From assembly GCA_903945195.1 (NCBI GenBank), contig CAJAUT010000010.1, positions 1 through 44,949 of the forward strand: DNA of 44,949 nt, read 5' to 3'. The stretch's first letter is position 1. The number at the start of each line of letters is the position of its first letter. Shown here piece by piece: positions 16,605-24,220 of this stretch. Both the position numbers and the translations under genes were made by a program. The notes below the pieces were generated by a model. The model did no database searches. It saw nothing but the letters and a program-made list of their open reading frames with translations, and was not told where the DNA came from. The DNA comes from an uncultured bacterium. GTDB lineage: Bacteria > Patescibacteriota > Microgenomatia > UBA1400 > UBA12108.

Positions 16605-17566
16605 CTCTCAGCTTCACCTGTTGAATGATATTTTTCGTGCACCGATTTTAACTGTGGGTTTGTCACGTGAGTGTAGATCTGTGTGGTTGCGATATTCTTG
16701 TGTCCCAGCATCTCCTGGACCTCACGTAGACCAGCTCCATGGCTGATTAGATCAGTGGCAAAGCTATGTCGCATCACGTGTGGTGTAATCGAATATGGCA
16801 GGTGTGCCAGGCGTCCGTATTTTCCAATGATCCGTTGTACGGTACGCACATTGAGTCTAAGTTTCTCGCCAGCCTTAGGATCATCTATCTGTGGCTTGGC
16901 TCCAGAATGTCTGATAAATACTGGATGATAATGGTCATCTCGCTCTCTTAGATATTTCTCTATCCACTGTGCTGCCCGATCAGACAAAAAGACGACACGT
17001 ATTTTGCGACCTTTTCCCATCACGCCAAACTCGCGCGACTCTAGATTTATAGTAGATTTATTCAGTGACACTAGTTCCGAGACGCGAAGTCCCGTAGAAA
17101 ACAACACTTCCATCATTACTCTATCGCGTAGTCCCTGGATCGTATTGGTATCAGCTTTTTTCATCATCGATTCTACGTGTGAGTAGTCCAAAAATTTCAG
17201 TGAATGTTCTTTGCCCTTGGGTAGTTCTAGTCGCTCTGGTGACACCACTTCATAATCTTGTCGCAGTAGATAGCGCAACATAGAGCGAAGGGCTATTACA
17301 TAATACCCCTGAGTCACAGGCGCTAAATATTGTCCCTTATCATCTTTAGTTTGAGCTAAATAAGCGCGGTATGTCTTTAGCATTTTAGAACTCACATCAC
17401 TCAAATCTTTATCCGGGAAAAACTTTTCTAACCAAGAATGAAACTTTAACAAGTAAAATTTGTAATTGCGAATTGTAAAAGGTGAGACCTGTCTTTCGAT
17501 TGCAAGGTACTCGAGGTACTCATCTATGCAGGCCTGGAGTGTGGGAGTAGTACCCTTGGCACTCAT
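16601..17566 (-). CDS. xerD: Tyrosine recombinase, XerC/XerD type
   Basis: A 321-residue site-specific recombinase. The N-terminal SAM-like core-binding domain spans about 8-105. The catalytic domain has R161 (TGLRVSEL), K185 (GKGRKIR), H263 and R266 (HVMRHSF), H289 (LGHKN) and the nucleophile Y298 (QIYTHV). All catalytic residues are present. Length fits Xer proteins, which resolve chromosome dimers; an integron- or phage-type integrase is less likely because no att-like repeats or cargo genes flank it. Convergent with the pilus operon. Confidence 0.92.
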   Translation of the reverse strand: MSAKGTTPTLQACIDEYLEYLAIERQVSPFTIRNYKFYLLKFHSWLEKFFPDKDLSDVSSKMLKTYRAYLAQTKDDKGQYLAPVTQGYYVIALRSMLRYLLRQDYEVVSPERLELPKGKEHSLKFLDYSHVESMMKKADTNTIQGLRDRVMMEVLFSTGLRVSELVSLNKSTINLESREFGVMGKGRKIRVVFLSDRAAQWIEKYLRERDDHYHPVFIRHSGAKPQIDDPKAGEKLRLNVRTVQRIIGKYGRLAHLPYSITPHVMRHSFATDLISHGAGLREVQEMLGHKNIATTQIYTHVTNPQLKSVHEKYHSTGEAES

Positions 17567-17870
17567 AAGGGCTCGATTGCTAAATAGTAAGAATTAACTT
17601 TGGGTGGGATATATCGTTCTTTTTTGCACATACACATCTACCGCACACGATAGTCGTGTGGCTACCTGCCCCATAGTGGTATTTTAGGATATCCTATAGT
17701 TTTGCGTGATATCTCCATTAGGGCAGGGGAGATAATCTATAGTCTAACCAAAGCCTTACGGCAGATCTTCTTTCATTGTGCGACACTCACTGTAACATGT
17801 CAAGGATTAAGAAACAGTTAAGAGCAATTTGACTTGACTTGGTATGAGTTTTGTACTTAACTATAAATAG
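17567..17870. other. 304-nt intergenic region with hairpins between xer and a receiver gene
   Basis: No gene is seen. Inverted repeats include CACACGA/TCGTGTG (17645-17661), the palindrome AGGATATCCT (17686-17695) and a long-range CCTGCCC/GGGCAGG pair that encloses about 60 nt. One copy of the CCTATAGTTTT motif is at 17693. A TTAAG direct repeat with 11-bp spacing lies at 17807-17822. The folded part (about 17640-17740) could be a structured RNA or a leader; no known riboswitch core was recognised on either strand. Confidence 0.5.
17807..17822. promoter_or_regulatory. Second copy of the OmpR-type direct repeat
   Basis: TTAAGAAACAGTTAAG matches TTAAGAAATCATTAAG at 4060-4075 at 13 of 16 positions and keeps the 11-bp period of the TTAAG halves. 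It lies 48 nt upstream of the receiver gene at 17871. A possible promoter (TTGACT at 17834, 17-nt spacer, TTAACT) lies between. Shared control with the redox/pilus junction is inferred. Confidence 0.5.
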
Positions 17871-18245
17871 ATGACACATAAAATATTAATTGTCGAAGAC
17901 GAAGATTCCCAACGTCTAGCACTACAAGAAAATCTTACATTCAACAAATACCAAGTTCTACTAGCTAGAGATGGCGTCGAAGGTTTAACTGTTGCTCTTA
18001 GAGATCGCCCAGACCTTATCATCACCGATGTGCGTATGCCAGCCATGGACGGCATGGCCATGATGCACAAACTTCGTGAAGATGGTCCTTGGGGTCAAAA
18101 CGTACCCATCATCATCCTCACCAACTACGATAGCGACGATTCTCAACTACAGCAAATCAATATCGATCATCCTACTTACTATTTGCTCAAAGTCAAAACC
18201 ACAGTAGATAAAATCATCGAAAAAGTCCAAGAAGTCCTAAAATAG
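17871..18245 (+). CDS. Orphan receiver-only response regulator
   Basis: A 124-residue receiver domain with VEDED at 8-12, the phospho-Asp in LIITDVRMPAMDG, Thr in ILTNY and a Lys in LLKVKT in the position of the conserved Lys. It has no output domain and stands alone, with non-coding DNA on both sides. The start is set by a TTAACT or TATAAA element that ends 3-8 nt before the ATG, so the transcript is probably leaderless. The putative operator at 17807 links it to the two-component system at 855-1517. Confidence 0.9.
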   Translation: MTHKILIVEDEDSQRLALQENLTFNKYQVLLARDGVEGLTVALRDRPDLIITDVRMPAMDGMAMMHKLREDGPWGQNVPIIILTNYDSDDSQLQQINIDHPTYYLLKVKTTVDKIIEKVQEVLK

Positions 18246-18849
18246 CCAATATCCCTCGGTCGTACCAGATATAGAGCTCGTACAATCGATTCTACGGCAC
18301 GTTTAGATACCTAGTCTCACAACCACAAAGCCAAAAACAACCAAAAACTACGGGTATAGTTCGGAAACAGGTAAATGAGGGATACAAATACAATAGGGGA
18401 AGTATAGAAAAAAGAATGCATCGTAAATACGACAAATGTCACAAAAGTAAAATAAATTTCTTAAATATAAAAAACCTCATCCCCCTATCGTATATAGGTA
18501 GCATGTCATAAAAGATATATTGTGCGACATAGTAGATAACCACTTCTAGGAGCCTACATATATCTAAAAGGGCGAGTTTGGGAGCACATGTTCAAATACA
18601 CATAATTGCATACGCACATGCATGACACTACTTCTACCTTTGTATTCATCATGAATAATATATTCGTGACGGATCTTCTAGCCTCTACTACCGTCCTATT
18701 GCATTCCTCCAGATATACATCTGGACACCTGCTCTCACAACCAGATGTGTCCTCTGGTACCGCTAGCGATATTCGGGTTAGGTTGCCAAATAAACTGATC
18801 AAACTATATCATCAATCCATCGCAAGGATCGGATACTTTTTATCCACAT

Positions 18850-18920
18850 CGTGAAAAACTATAGGACATGTCGTGAAAACTATAGGTTTATTATAGGACA
18901 TTGTCAAAAAACTATAGGAC
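18850..18920 (-). repeat. Three direct copies of CCTATAGTTTT-type motif
   Basis: On the minus strand CCTATAGTTTT begins at 18918, 18886 and 18865, followed by a short C/G-rich tail (CACGA in two of them). A fourth copy, followed by GCGTG, lies on the plus strand at 17693-17708, on the other side of the lone receiver gene. Unit spacing is uneven (32 and 21 nt), so this is not a CRISPR array. Confidence 0.6.
18879..18907 (-). promoter_or_regulatory. Near-consensus minus-strand promoter into non-coding DNA
   Basis: TTGACA (18902-18907 complement), a 17-nt spacer and TATAGT (18879-18884 complement) are an almost perfect sigma-70 promoter. It points left into 18246-18870, where no convincing gene exists, so a small RNA is possible. 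Confidence 0.5.
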
Positions 18921-18966
18921 CCCCCCTCCCCTGTGCACTTCAAGTTGCTTTAGCAACATGAGAAAT

Positions 18967-18995
18967 GCCTCCAGAAACAAAGTATTCTGGGAGGC
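18967..18995 (-). terminator. Hairpin after the 19007 membrane protein gene
   Basis: GCCTCCAGAA pairs with TTCTGGGAGGC (one bulge), with an 8-nt loop. It lies just past the stop of the minus-strand gene at 19007 and is followed on that strand by ATTTCTC and a second small hairpin (GTTGCT/AGCAAC). The U-tract is weak, so terminator activity is probable rather than certain. Confidence 0.5.
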
Positions 18996-19006
18996 CCCAG
19001 TCCTTT

Positions 19007-19801
19007 TTATCTCATCCATCTAGAAATTACTGCGCCCGTTACCACTGTAAATACAATCATTGCAAATCCCAAATACTCTTGCATTGTTCTACTAAAAAGT
19101 CTGCCTTCTAGATCGTGCTGAAAGAGACCTAAAATCACATACATCCCCATCGCTAGCAAAACGCTAGATAAAGGCACGCTAATCAACCAAAATGAAAGTG
19201 CCAATGCCATCTCTCCTATTACTACCGCTCCTACAAGTCCATAATAAAATTCGCGCTTGATTGTACTAGATACCACGTGAGACCACACTCCTTGCCAAAG
19301 TATTGGGAGTGCTACCACAAATACAAGTAGTGCCACTATCCATCCTGCCAGGCGCAGCGAAAAGATGACGTGAAACAAAAAAGCACTAGTCATAATCGAG
19401 AGTAAAAAACCTACAGCTCTAGCGGCTCGTAGTAGTTGGATAGTACGGATCGATGCCACCGCAAAAATATTGGCAGTCAAAAGTAGACCATACATCGAGA
19501 TTCCAAATAAGAATACGACTATTCCTTGAGTTACTGGAGCCTGAGGCAACAGAAAATAAAAAAGTGCTACAGATACTGGGTAGAGAGTAGGCAGAATCAG
19601 GTTAATCAGCCAGTTGACTCCGTGCAGATCTTTAAACAAAGACCAAGCAGAAAGCAAATATGATGCAATCGCAAAAAACAATATCGCACTATATCTAGAC
19701 TCAATGGGTAGTCTCTGCACAATGAGTAGTCCAATAGACAACAAAATTGAAACTATCAAAAACTTGCGTCTTTTGCTTCCCTTCTTTTTATCCCAAATTT
19801 G
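19007..19801 (-). CDS. Polytopic membrane protein of unknown function
   Basis: A 264-residue protein from the ATG at 19801; an earlier in-frame start would lie deep in yebC. About eight hydrophobic helices occur from residue 14 onward, after a basic N-terminus (WDKKKGSKRRK). No catalytic motif or family was recognised. It overlaps the end of yebC by 14 nt, so the two are co-transcribed. A hairpin follows its stop. Confidence 0.7.
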   Translation of the reverse strand, partial: QIWDKKKGSKRRKFLIVSILLSIGLLIVQRLPIESRYSAILFFAIASYLLSAWSLFKDLHGVNWLINLILPTLYPVSVALFYFLLPQAPVTQGIVVFLFGISMYGLLLTANIFAVASIRTIQLLRAARAVGFLLSIMTSAFLFHVIFSLRLAGWIVALLVFVVALPILWQGVWSHVVSSTIKREFYYGLVGAVVIGEMALALSFWLISVPLSSVLLAMGMYVILGLFQHDLEGRLFSRTMQEYLGFAMIVFTVVTGAVISRWMR

Positions 19802-20492
19802 CATAGACCTCCTGCACATCATCATACTCAGAAATATGTTCAAGAAATGTCTCTACCTTTGTCGAATCAGCTAGCTCTACCGTAGTTTTTGGTCTATAGC
19901 CTATGCTCCCCTCGACTTGCCTCCCCTTCTCATGTAGATTTTTTATGACCGCATGCATTTTTTCTGGTTCTGTATAAATTGTAGTATGTCCTTCATGAGT
20001 TACCATATCAGTCATCCCTAGATCAATCAGCTCCAACTCTATCTCGTCTGTGATCTCTTCTTCTGTGTGAATGATGCCAGCATGCTCAAAAAGATAGCCT
20101 ACGCTACCTGGCTCACCCATGTGTCCTCCATGTTTTTCTATCAAAGTCCGAATTTCAGCCACTGCTCTATTTCTACTATCTGTCACAAGTTCCAGGATGA
20201 CCATGATCGAGTCAGGTGCAAAGGCTTCAATCGTCAGTTCTACTAGCTCAACTCCACCTTTGCCTAGTCCTTTATCGATTGCCCGGTCGATATTTTCTTT
20301 TGGCATGTTTACACTTCGAGCTCGATCTATCGCAAGACGCAGAGAAAAGTTCATATCAGGATCGCCTATGCCACCACCTTTTTTGACGGCTATTGTGATA
20401 CCTTTGGCCATCTTGGTAAATACACTACCTTTAGCAGCATCATTGGCTGCTTTTTTATTTTTGATGTTGCTCCACTTACTATGTCCTGACAT
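19788..20492 (-). CDS. yebC: YebC/PmpR-family (TACO1) protein
   Basis: A 234-residue member of the YebC/TACO1 family. The signature N-terminus MSGHSKWSNIKNKKAANDA is intact, and the three-domain layout (helical 1-80, alpha/beta 80-235) is of normal length. Members have been described as DNA-binding regulators and, more recently, as factors that help translation of proline-rich or stalling sequences. A TAGAAT hexamer ends 6 nt before the ATG, which suggests a leaderless mRNA. It is divergent from the TPR gene and shares a 43-nt promoter region with it. Confidence 0.95.
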   Translation of the reverse strand: MSGHSKWSNIKNKKAANDAAKGSVFTKMAKGITIAVKKGGGIGDPDMNFSLRLAIDRARSVNMPKENIDRAIDKGLGKGGVELVELTIEAFAPDSIMVILELVTDSRNRAVAEIRTLIEKHGGHMGEPGSVGYLFEHAGIIHTEEEITDEIELELIDLGMTDMVTHEGHTTIYTEPEKMHAVIKNLHEKGRQVEGSIGYRPKTTVELADSTKVETFLEHISEYDDVQEVYANLG

Positions 20493-20508
20493 ACCCCTAT
20501 TCTATCAC

Positions 20509-20537
20509 TTGACAAACATCGCGTAACTCCCGATAAT
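20509..20537 (+). promoter_or_regulatory. Sigma-70 promoter of the TPR gene
   Basis: TTGACA (20509-20514), a 17-nt spacer and GATAAT (20532-20537). The ATG at 20536 overlaps the -10 and cannot be transcribed, which moves the gene start to the next in-frame ATG at 20548. Confidence 0.75.
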
Positions 20538-20547
20538 GAGGCGATCA

Positions 20548-21165
20548 ATGCATGAGATACAAGACAAAGCCATCCAAGCAGCACTCAGGGGAGACTGGGA
20601 GCTAGCCGTCGAAATCAACCTTGAGATATTGTCCACAAATCCCCTAAATATTACCGCTCTCAATCGACTAGGTAGAGCCTATACCGAAATGGGCCAAAAA
20701 GAAGCCGCTAGCGACGCATACAAACAAGTATTAAAAATAGACAAGTACGACACAATTGCTACAAAAAATTTAAAACTCCTACCTCACCAAAAAAACAATC
20801 TCGCTTCTGTCGCATTGGCTACCGAAGATTTTATTGAACTACCAGGGCTTACCAAAAGTACTCAGCTCATCAAAGTAGCTAGTCGCGATATTCTTCTTTC
20901 CTTGGTTTGCAAACAAAAACTCGAACTCGTTCCAAAGAGTAGATTAGTGGCTATTCATACAGATGACAAAGTCTGCATTGGCTGTCTACCAGACGATCTT
21001 TCGCTTCGCTTAATTACTCTAATCAAATCTGGCTATGACTACACTGCCTGTCTCAAAGGCTCAAGTGACAATACAGTAACAATTTTTATTAGAGAACTCA
21101 AACGTCCAAAGAGAGCTTCGGCTGGCCCATCTTTCTCTCGCACTAGTAACGTCAAATTAAAATAA
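20548..21165 (+). CDS. TPR-repeat protein of unknown function
   Basis: A 205-residue protein from the ATG at 20548, chosen because the promoter -10 covers the earlier ATG. Residues 3-72 contain two tetratricopeptide repeats (DWELAVEINLEILSTNPLNITALNRLGRAYTEMGQKEAASDAYKQVL). Residues 80-195 form an alpha/beta region of unknown family and end in a basic tail. No signal peptide is present, so it is cytoplasmic. Its 3' end overlaps the end of the convergent LytR_C gene by 9 nt. Confidence 0.8.
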   Translation: MHEIQDKAIQAALRGDWELAVEINLEILSTNPLNITALNRLGRAYTEMGQKEAASDAYKQVLKIDKYDTIATKNLKLLPHQKNNLASVALATEDFIELPGLTKSTQLIKVASRDILLSLVCKQKLELVPKSRLVAIHTDDKVCIGCLPDDLSLRLITLIKSGYDYTACLKGSSDNTVTIFIRELKRPKRASAGPSFSRTSNVKLK

Positions 21166-22026
21166 GTTTTTTGCGTCTTTTCCTACTTTTATTAATACTT
21201 GGGATCTATACTCACCGCCAATTTTTTCAATAATAGGTTTTGGTAACTCAAACAAATTTTGGAAGATATAGCCAAATTCATCTTGCTTATCAATGTCTTC
21301 TATCTGCCACTCACTATGTTCAAGTATCGCATCACTATTAGCCGAACGAACCATGACCACGTCTAGTCCAAGATTGGTAAGGAATTCTGCCATATCACTA
21401 CCCAGTCCATTTTCGCCACTAGCATTTACTATAGAGACCATTATTTCCTTGCCACCTATCCCCCAATCAAACAATCTGCTTCCTACATATTCTTGCAATC
21501 TTTCACTTTTATATTTGTTGTCCTCTATCACTCCAGCTCTTATCAGTTCTTTTTCTTCAACTATTCTAGTTTTATAACTACTGCTACGAAGCAGTAGTAC
21601 CAAAGCATCAAATCTAGACAAGCTAGTTTCACCTCCACTAAATATGGCCTTAAAAAGCTGTGATTTATAGCCACCTTTGCCTACGATATATCCAGGTACT
21701 GGGACACGCATAAATCCCTGTATTTTCTGCCTGGCAAACCTACCTCCTTGTCCGGTATAAGAGCCCAATTTGTACAAAGACGAGATAGAGTACTCTCCAC
21801 TACTACGAGATGTAATAGCTAGATTTGTAGGAAAAGGGATCAAAAGGACGCTACGCTCAGCTGGATCAAAAGACACAAATGTGACCCCTTTGTCTGGATT
21901 TATCGTAGCCAGATTAAAACGATATTTTGAGTGACCAACTACTTGGCTCTTTTTATACTCTTTGACAAATAGTCCAGCAACAACAAGGATTACCACCAAA
22001 AAAATACTTAGCTTCGCCCACTTCAT
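21157..22026 (-). CDS. Membrane-anchored LytR_C-domain protein
   Basis: A 289-residue protein with one N-terminal membrane helix (about 5-24) and an outside region. Residues 40-185 resemble a reduced LytR-CpsA-Psr-like domain but lack the usual Arg/Asp catalytic set. Residues 194-285 are a LytR_C domain (EIMVSIVNASGENGLGSDMAEFLTNLGLDVVMV). Such proteins are thought to sit at the cell wall. A perfect 9-bp palindrome with a 4-nt loop lies inside the frame at 21577-21598 (encoding LLLRSSSY). A GGAGAA site precedes the start. Confidence 0.75.
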   Translation of the reverse strand: MKWAKLSIFLVVILVVAGLFVKEYKKSQVVGHSKYRFNLATINPDKGVTFVSFDPAERSVLLIPFPTNLAITSRSSGEYSISSLYKLGSYTGQGGRFARQKIQGFMRVPVPGYIVGKGGYKSQLFKAIFSGGETSLSRFDALVLLLRSSSYKTRIVEEKELIRAGVIEDNKYKSERLQEYVGSRLFDWGIGGKEIMVSIVNASGENGLGSDMAEFLTNLGLDVVMVRSANSDAILEHSEWQIEDIDKQDEFGYIFQNLFELPKPIIEKIGGEYRSQVLIKVGKDAKNLF

Positions 22027-22070
22027 TTCTCCATGCTAACATATCCGACTTTTGCGATTATAATGCTCCT

Positions 22071-23207
22071 ATGTTACTTACTGATTTTGCCTACGATCTA
22101 CCCACAGAGCTTATTGCACAGGAACAAGCGGTTCCTCGCGACTCTGCCAGGCTCATGCTCATAAATAGGTCTAGTGGTGAGATCTCGCACCACCATGTCT
22201 CTGATTTACCCAAGCTATTGCCTCCAGATTATTTTATCGTGGCAAACAATACCAAAGTCTTCCCCGCTCGTCTCATGGGTCACAAATCAACAGGGGGTAA
22301 AGTAGAGATCTTACTCACACAACCCCTTGGCCACTCTAGCTATCTCTGTATTTCAAAGCCAGGGTTAAAATTAGGTGATATCGTGCGCTTTCAGGGGTCA
22401 GACCTTGAAGGACGAGCCCAACCGCCAGACTCAAAGGCGGGAAGGTCTGACCCCACAGGATACGAAAGAGTGATAAAATTTAATCAAGAAGAGTCTATGC
22501 TCCGGACCACCCTCTCAACTATTGGCACCATGCCCACTCCTCCATACATCAAAAAATTACTTGGCAACTCAAAAGACTACCAAACTATCTATGCCAAATA
22601 CGGCTTCTCTGCCGCTGCTCCTACGGCCGGTCTCCACTTTACACCTCAACTTCTCAAAGATATCAAAGTAGATCATAGTTGGAACGAACTTACCCTCAAT
22701 GTTGGCCTAGGCACTTTCCTCCCAGTTAAGGAAAACGATATCCAGAATCACCATATGCATAGCGAGTCCTACACCATCTCACCTACCGCCGCCTCCGCAA
22801 TAAATAAACAAAGGTCGGACCTTTGTTTAAAGCTCCTTTCTATCGGCACCACCACCATGCGCGCACTCGAGTCAAACGCCGCCCTACCCCCTAGTTCCCA
22901 TAGTTCCGATCTTAGAGCGGTCTGCAGCGGAGCGAAAGATAGATCGGAACTTTTGCGATCCGGCTCCTTCTCAACTAATATCTTTATCTACCCACCCTAC
23001 AAGTTCCAACTAGTAGATGCCCTTATGACCAATTTCCATTTACCAGGCAGCACACTACTCATGCTCGTCTCCGCTTTTTGTAGCTCACCCAACTCAAACG
23101 AAAAATTCACTAATTTTGCTGACTCTCTCCTAGGTCGCGCCTATGCCATAGCTATAAAGGAAAAATATCGCTTCTTCTCATTCGGCGACGCGATGCTGAT
23201 TATCTAA
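22071..23207 (+). CDS. queA: S-adenosylmethionine:tRNA ribosyltransferase-isomerase QueA, with insertions
   Basis: A 378-residue enzyme that adds the cyclopentene ring precursor to 7-aminomethyl-deazaguanine in tRNA during queuosine synthesis. Core motifs are intact: the N-terminal LPTELIAQEQ, the AAPTAGLHFT motif (about 183-193), LNVGLGTF and the C-terminal TNFHLPGSTLLMLVSAF. It is longer than the usual 340-350 residues because three palindromic segments lie inside the frame (about residues 108-129, 246-253 and 277-295), all in frame and in poorly conserved places. TATAAT ends 6 nt before the ATG, suggesting a leaderless mRNA. No other queuosine genes are nearby. Confidence 0.95.
   Translation: MLLTDFAYDLPTELIAQEQAVPRDSARLMLINRSSGEISHHHVSDLPKLLPPDYFIVANNTKVFPARLMGHKSTGGKVEILLTQPLGHSSYLCISKPGLKLGDIVRFQGSDLEGRAQPPDSKAGRSDPTGYERVIKFNQEESMLRTTLSTIGTMPTPPYIKKLLGNSKDYQTIYAKYGFSAAAPTAGLHFTPQLLKDIKVDHSWNELTLNVGLGTFLPVKENDIQNHHMHSESYTISPTAASAINKQRSDLCLKLLSIGTTTMRALESNAALPPSSHSSDLRAVCSGAKDRSELLRSGSFSTNIFIYPPYKFQLVDALMTNFHLPGSTLLMLVSAFCSSPNSNEKFTNFADSLLGRAYAIAIKEKYRFFSFGDAMLII
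22394..22454 (+). repeat. Palindromic element 1 inside queA (GGTCAGACC core)
   Basis: A perfect 13-bp stem (22394-22406 with 22442-22454) encloses an inner CCGCC/GGCGG stem. It adds about 20 residues (GSDLEGRAQPPDSKAGRSDP) between two QueA strands and keeps the frame. The same GGTCTGA/TCAGACC arms occur in the intergenic element at 25706-25747. Confidence 0.85.
22806..22828 (+). repeat. Palindromic element 2 inside queA (GGTCGGACC core)
   Basis: A 10-bp perfect inverted repeat around a CGG loop, encoding KQRSDLCL. The core GGTCGGACC is shared with the intergenic hairpin at 44732-44756. Confidence 0.75.
22902..22951 (+). repeat. Palindromic element 3 inside queA (AGTTCCGA arms)
   Basis: An 11-bp perfect stem (22902-22912 with 22941-22951) with a 28-nt loop, read through in frame. 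The left arm with its CCCAT flank matches the element inside the gene at 25784 (26026-26060). Confidence 0.8.
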
Positions 23208-23329
23208 TAGTGTTCTAAACCCCATGTAAATAGTGTTCTTCAACTATCAAATAACCTTCTGCCATAAAAATCCCCTAACAATTAATCTAATATAATCAAT
23301 TATCCCACACCCGTCAAATCTGGCGTAAC

Positions 23330-23350
23330 ATCACATACCCGGTATGTGAT
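23330..23350. repeat. Perfect palindrome at the end of the rluD-like gene
   Basis: ATCACATACC, one base, GGTATGTGAT: 10-bp arms around a single base. It spans the stop codon of the minus-strand pseudouridine synthase gene. No U-tract follows, so a plain terminator is doubtful. The preceding 123 nt after queA hold nothing else recognisable. Confidence 0.55.
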
Positions 23351-24125
23351 TCACTGGCGCGCCCATATACTTGAGCGCGTCATTGAGCTCAGTATTGGTC
23401 GATTCAAAATGAATTCGTTTCCCATTGCGCGGATGCTCAAACTCTATCCTCTGTGCCTGCAGCATGACTCTATTGCACCACTTTCTATCTTCCCTATTTC
23501 TCTTGCGTCCAGCATAGTCAAAATCCCCTACGATCGGGTGACCCATCTGCTTAGCATGCACGCGGATCTGGTGAGTTCGTCCAGTTTTGGGTAAAAATTT
23601 GACCAGTGAAAATCCTACATACCCCCTATCATCCACTTTTAGTTCTTTGGGGAACTCCCAGGTCGTATATTCACTTAGCACTTCATAAGCAGTCACGCTC
23701 TCGCGCCCGTCCTCACGTACCCCAAACTTCTTGCGATCATCACGTCTCCTAGCTATAGGCAGGCATATCAGTCCCTCTCTAGCCTCCCAGTATCCATGGG
23801 TGAGCGCCTGATATTGTTTTTGCACCCCACGCTCCTTAAATTGTTTCAGTAGGCTCACAAATGCCTCTACAGTCTTAGCCATCACCATCACGCCACTAGT
23901 TTCTCTATCCAGTCTATGTACGAGTCCACTACGCTCCAAGAAATACTTTTCATCCTCACTTTCAACTTGATGGACTTTATGAACTTGTAACTGCTGGCTA
24001 AAGCGCTCTTCCCACCAGTCCTGGAGAGTCTCCCCCTGCACAGTGTCCGCCCTATTGCACACGATCCCAGATGGCTTGTCGATCACCACTATCTCACTAT
24101 CTTCAAAAATGATTTGTATTTCCAT
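23331..24125 (-). CDS. rluD: RluA-family 23S rRNA pseudouridine synthase
   Basis: A 264-residue enzyme that isomerises uridine to pseudouridine in rRNA (or tRNA). The catalytic Asp is in the signature GLVHRLDRETSGVMVMAKT (about 75-93). Further motifs are GRTHQIRVHAKQMGHPIVGD and the final MLQAQRIEFEHP. No N-terminal S4 domain is present, so it is a short member; the exact target (RluA, C or D type) cannot be told. TATAAT ends 7 nt before the ATG. It follows lspA on the same strand after 95 nt. Confidence 0.88.
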   Translation of the reverse strand: MEIQIIFEDSEIVVIDKPSGIVCNRADTVQGETLQDWWEERFSQQLQVHKVHQVESEDEKYFLERSGLVHRLDRETSGVMVMAKTVEAFVSLLKQFKERGVQKQYQALTHGYWEAREGLICLPIARRRDDRKKFGVREDGRESVTAYEVLSEYTTWEFPKELKVDDRGYVGFSLVKFLPKTGRTHQIRVHAKQMGHPIVGDFDYAGRKRNREDRKWCNRVMLQAQRIEFEHPRNGKRIHFESTNTELNDALKYMGAPVNHIPGM

Positions 24126-24220
24126 ATAAGGTATTATACTTCAGACAATCAGAAAACTCAGAACTTCAGATAAATCAGATATTCTGAAAGTCAGATTCTC
24201 TGAAACTCTGACCATCCGAG
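24126..24220. repeat. Degenerate short repeats of TCAGA/TCTGA between lspA and the rluD-like gene
   Basis: About nine TCAGA, TCTGA or CAGAA words recur at roughly 10-nt intervals in both orientations, including GTCAGA/TCTGAC near 24190-24213. They give many weak hairpins. The rluD-like promoter (TATAAT at 24133-24138) lies in the first part. Function unknown; it may also end lspA transcription. Confidence 0.5.

Larger units (their letters stand above)
18246..19006. other. 760-nt non-coding region with hairpins and short repeats
   Basis: Short frames exist on both strands but none has a ribosome binding site, sensible composition or a family. Visible structure: adjacent hairpins CCAGAT/ATCTGG and CCAGA/TCTGG (about 18709-18757); three copies of an AAAACTATAGG motif (18850-18920); GTTGCT/AGCAAC (18951-18964); and a strong stem at 18967-18995. 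The rest is unremarkable AT-rich sequence. No tmRNA, RNase P or SRP RNA core was recognised. Confidence 0.55.

Noticed and set aside
16601-17566. Phage or integron integrase
   Set aside because: The gene has Xer length and motifs and no att-like repeats, cargo genes or phage genes nearby.
18554-18854. Overlapping 82-residue frames on both strands
   Set aside because: No ribosome binding site, odd Cys/Ser/Thr composition, no family and no neighbour coupling; they are chance frames in non-coding DNA.
18850-18920. CRISPR-like array
   Set aside because: Only three copies of an 11-base motif with uneven 21-32 nt spacing and no cas genes.
18246-18966. tmRNA, RNase P RNA, SRP RNA or 6S RNA
   Set aside because: No diagnostic core sequence, such as the GAGGAAAGTCC of RNase P or tRNA-like ends, was found on either strand by reading; a covariance search was not possible.
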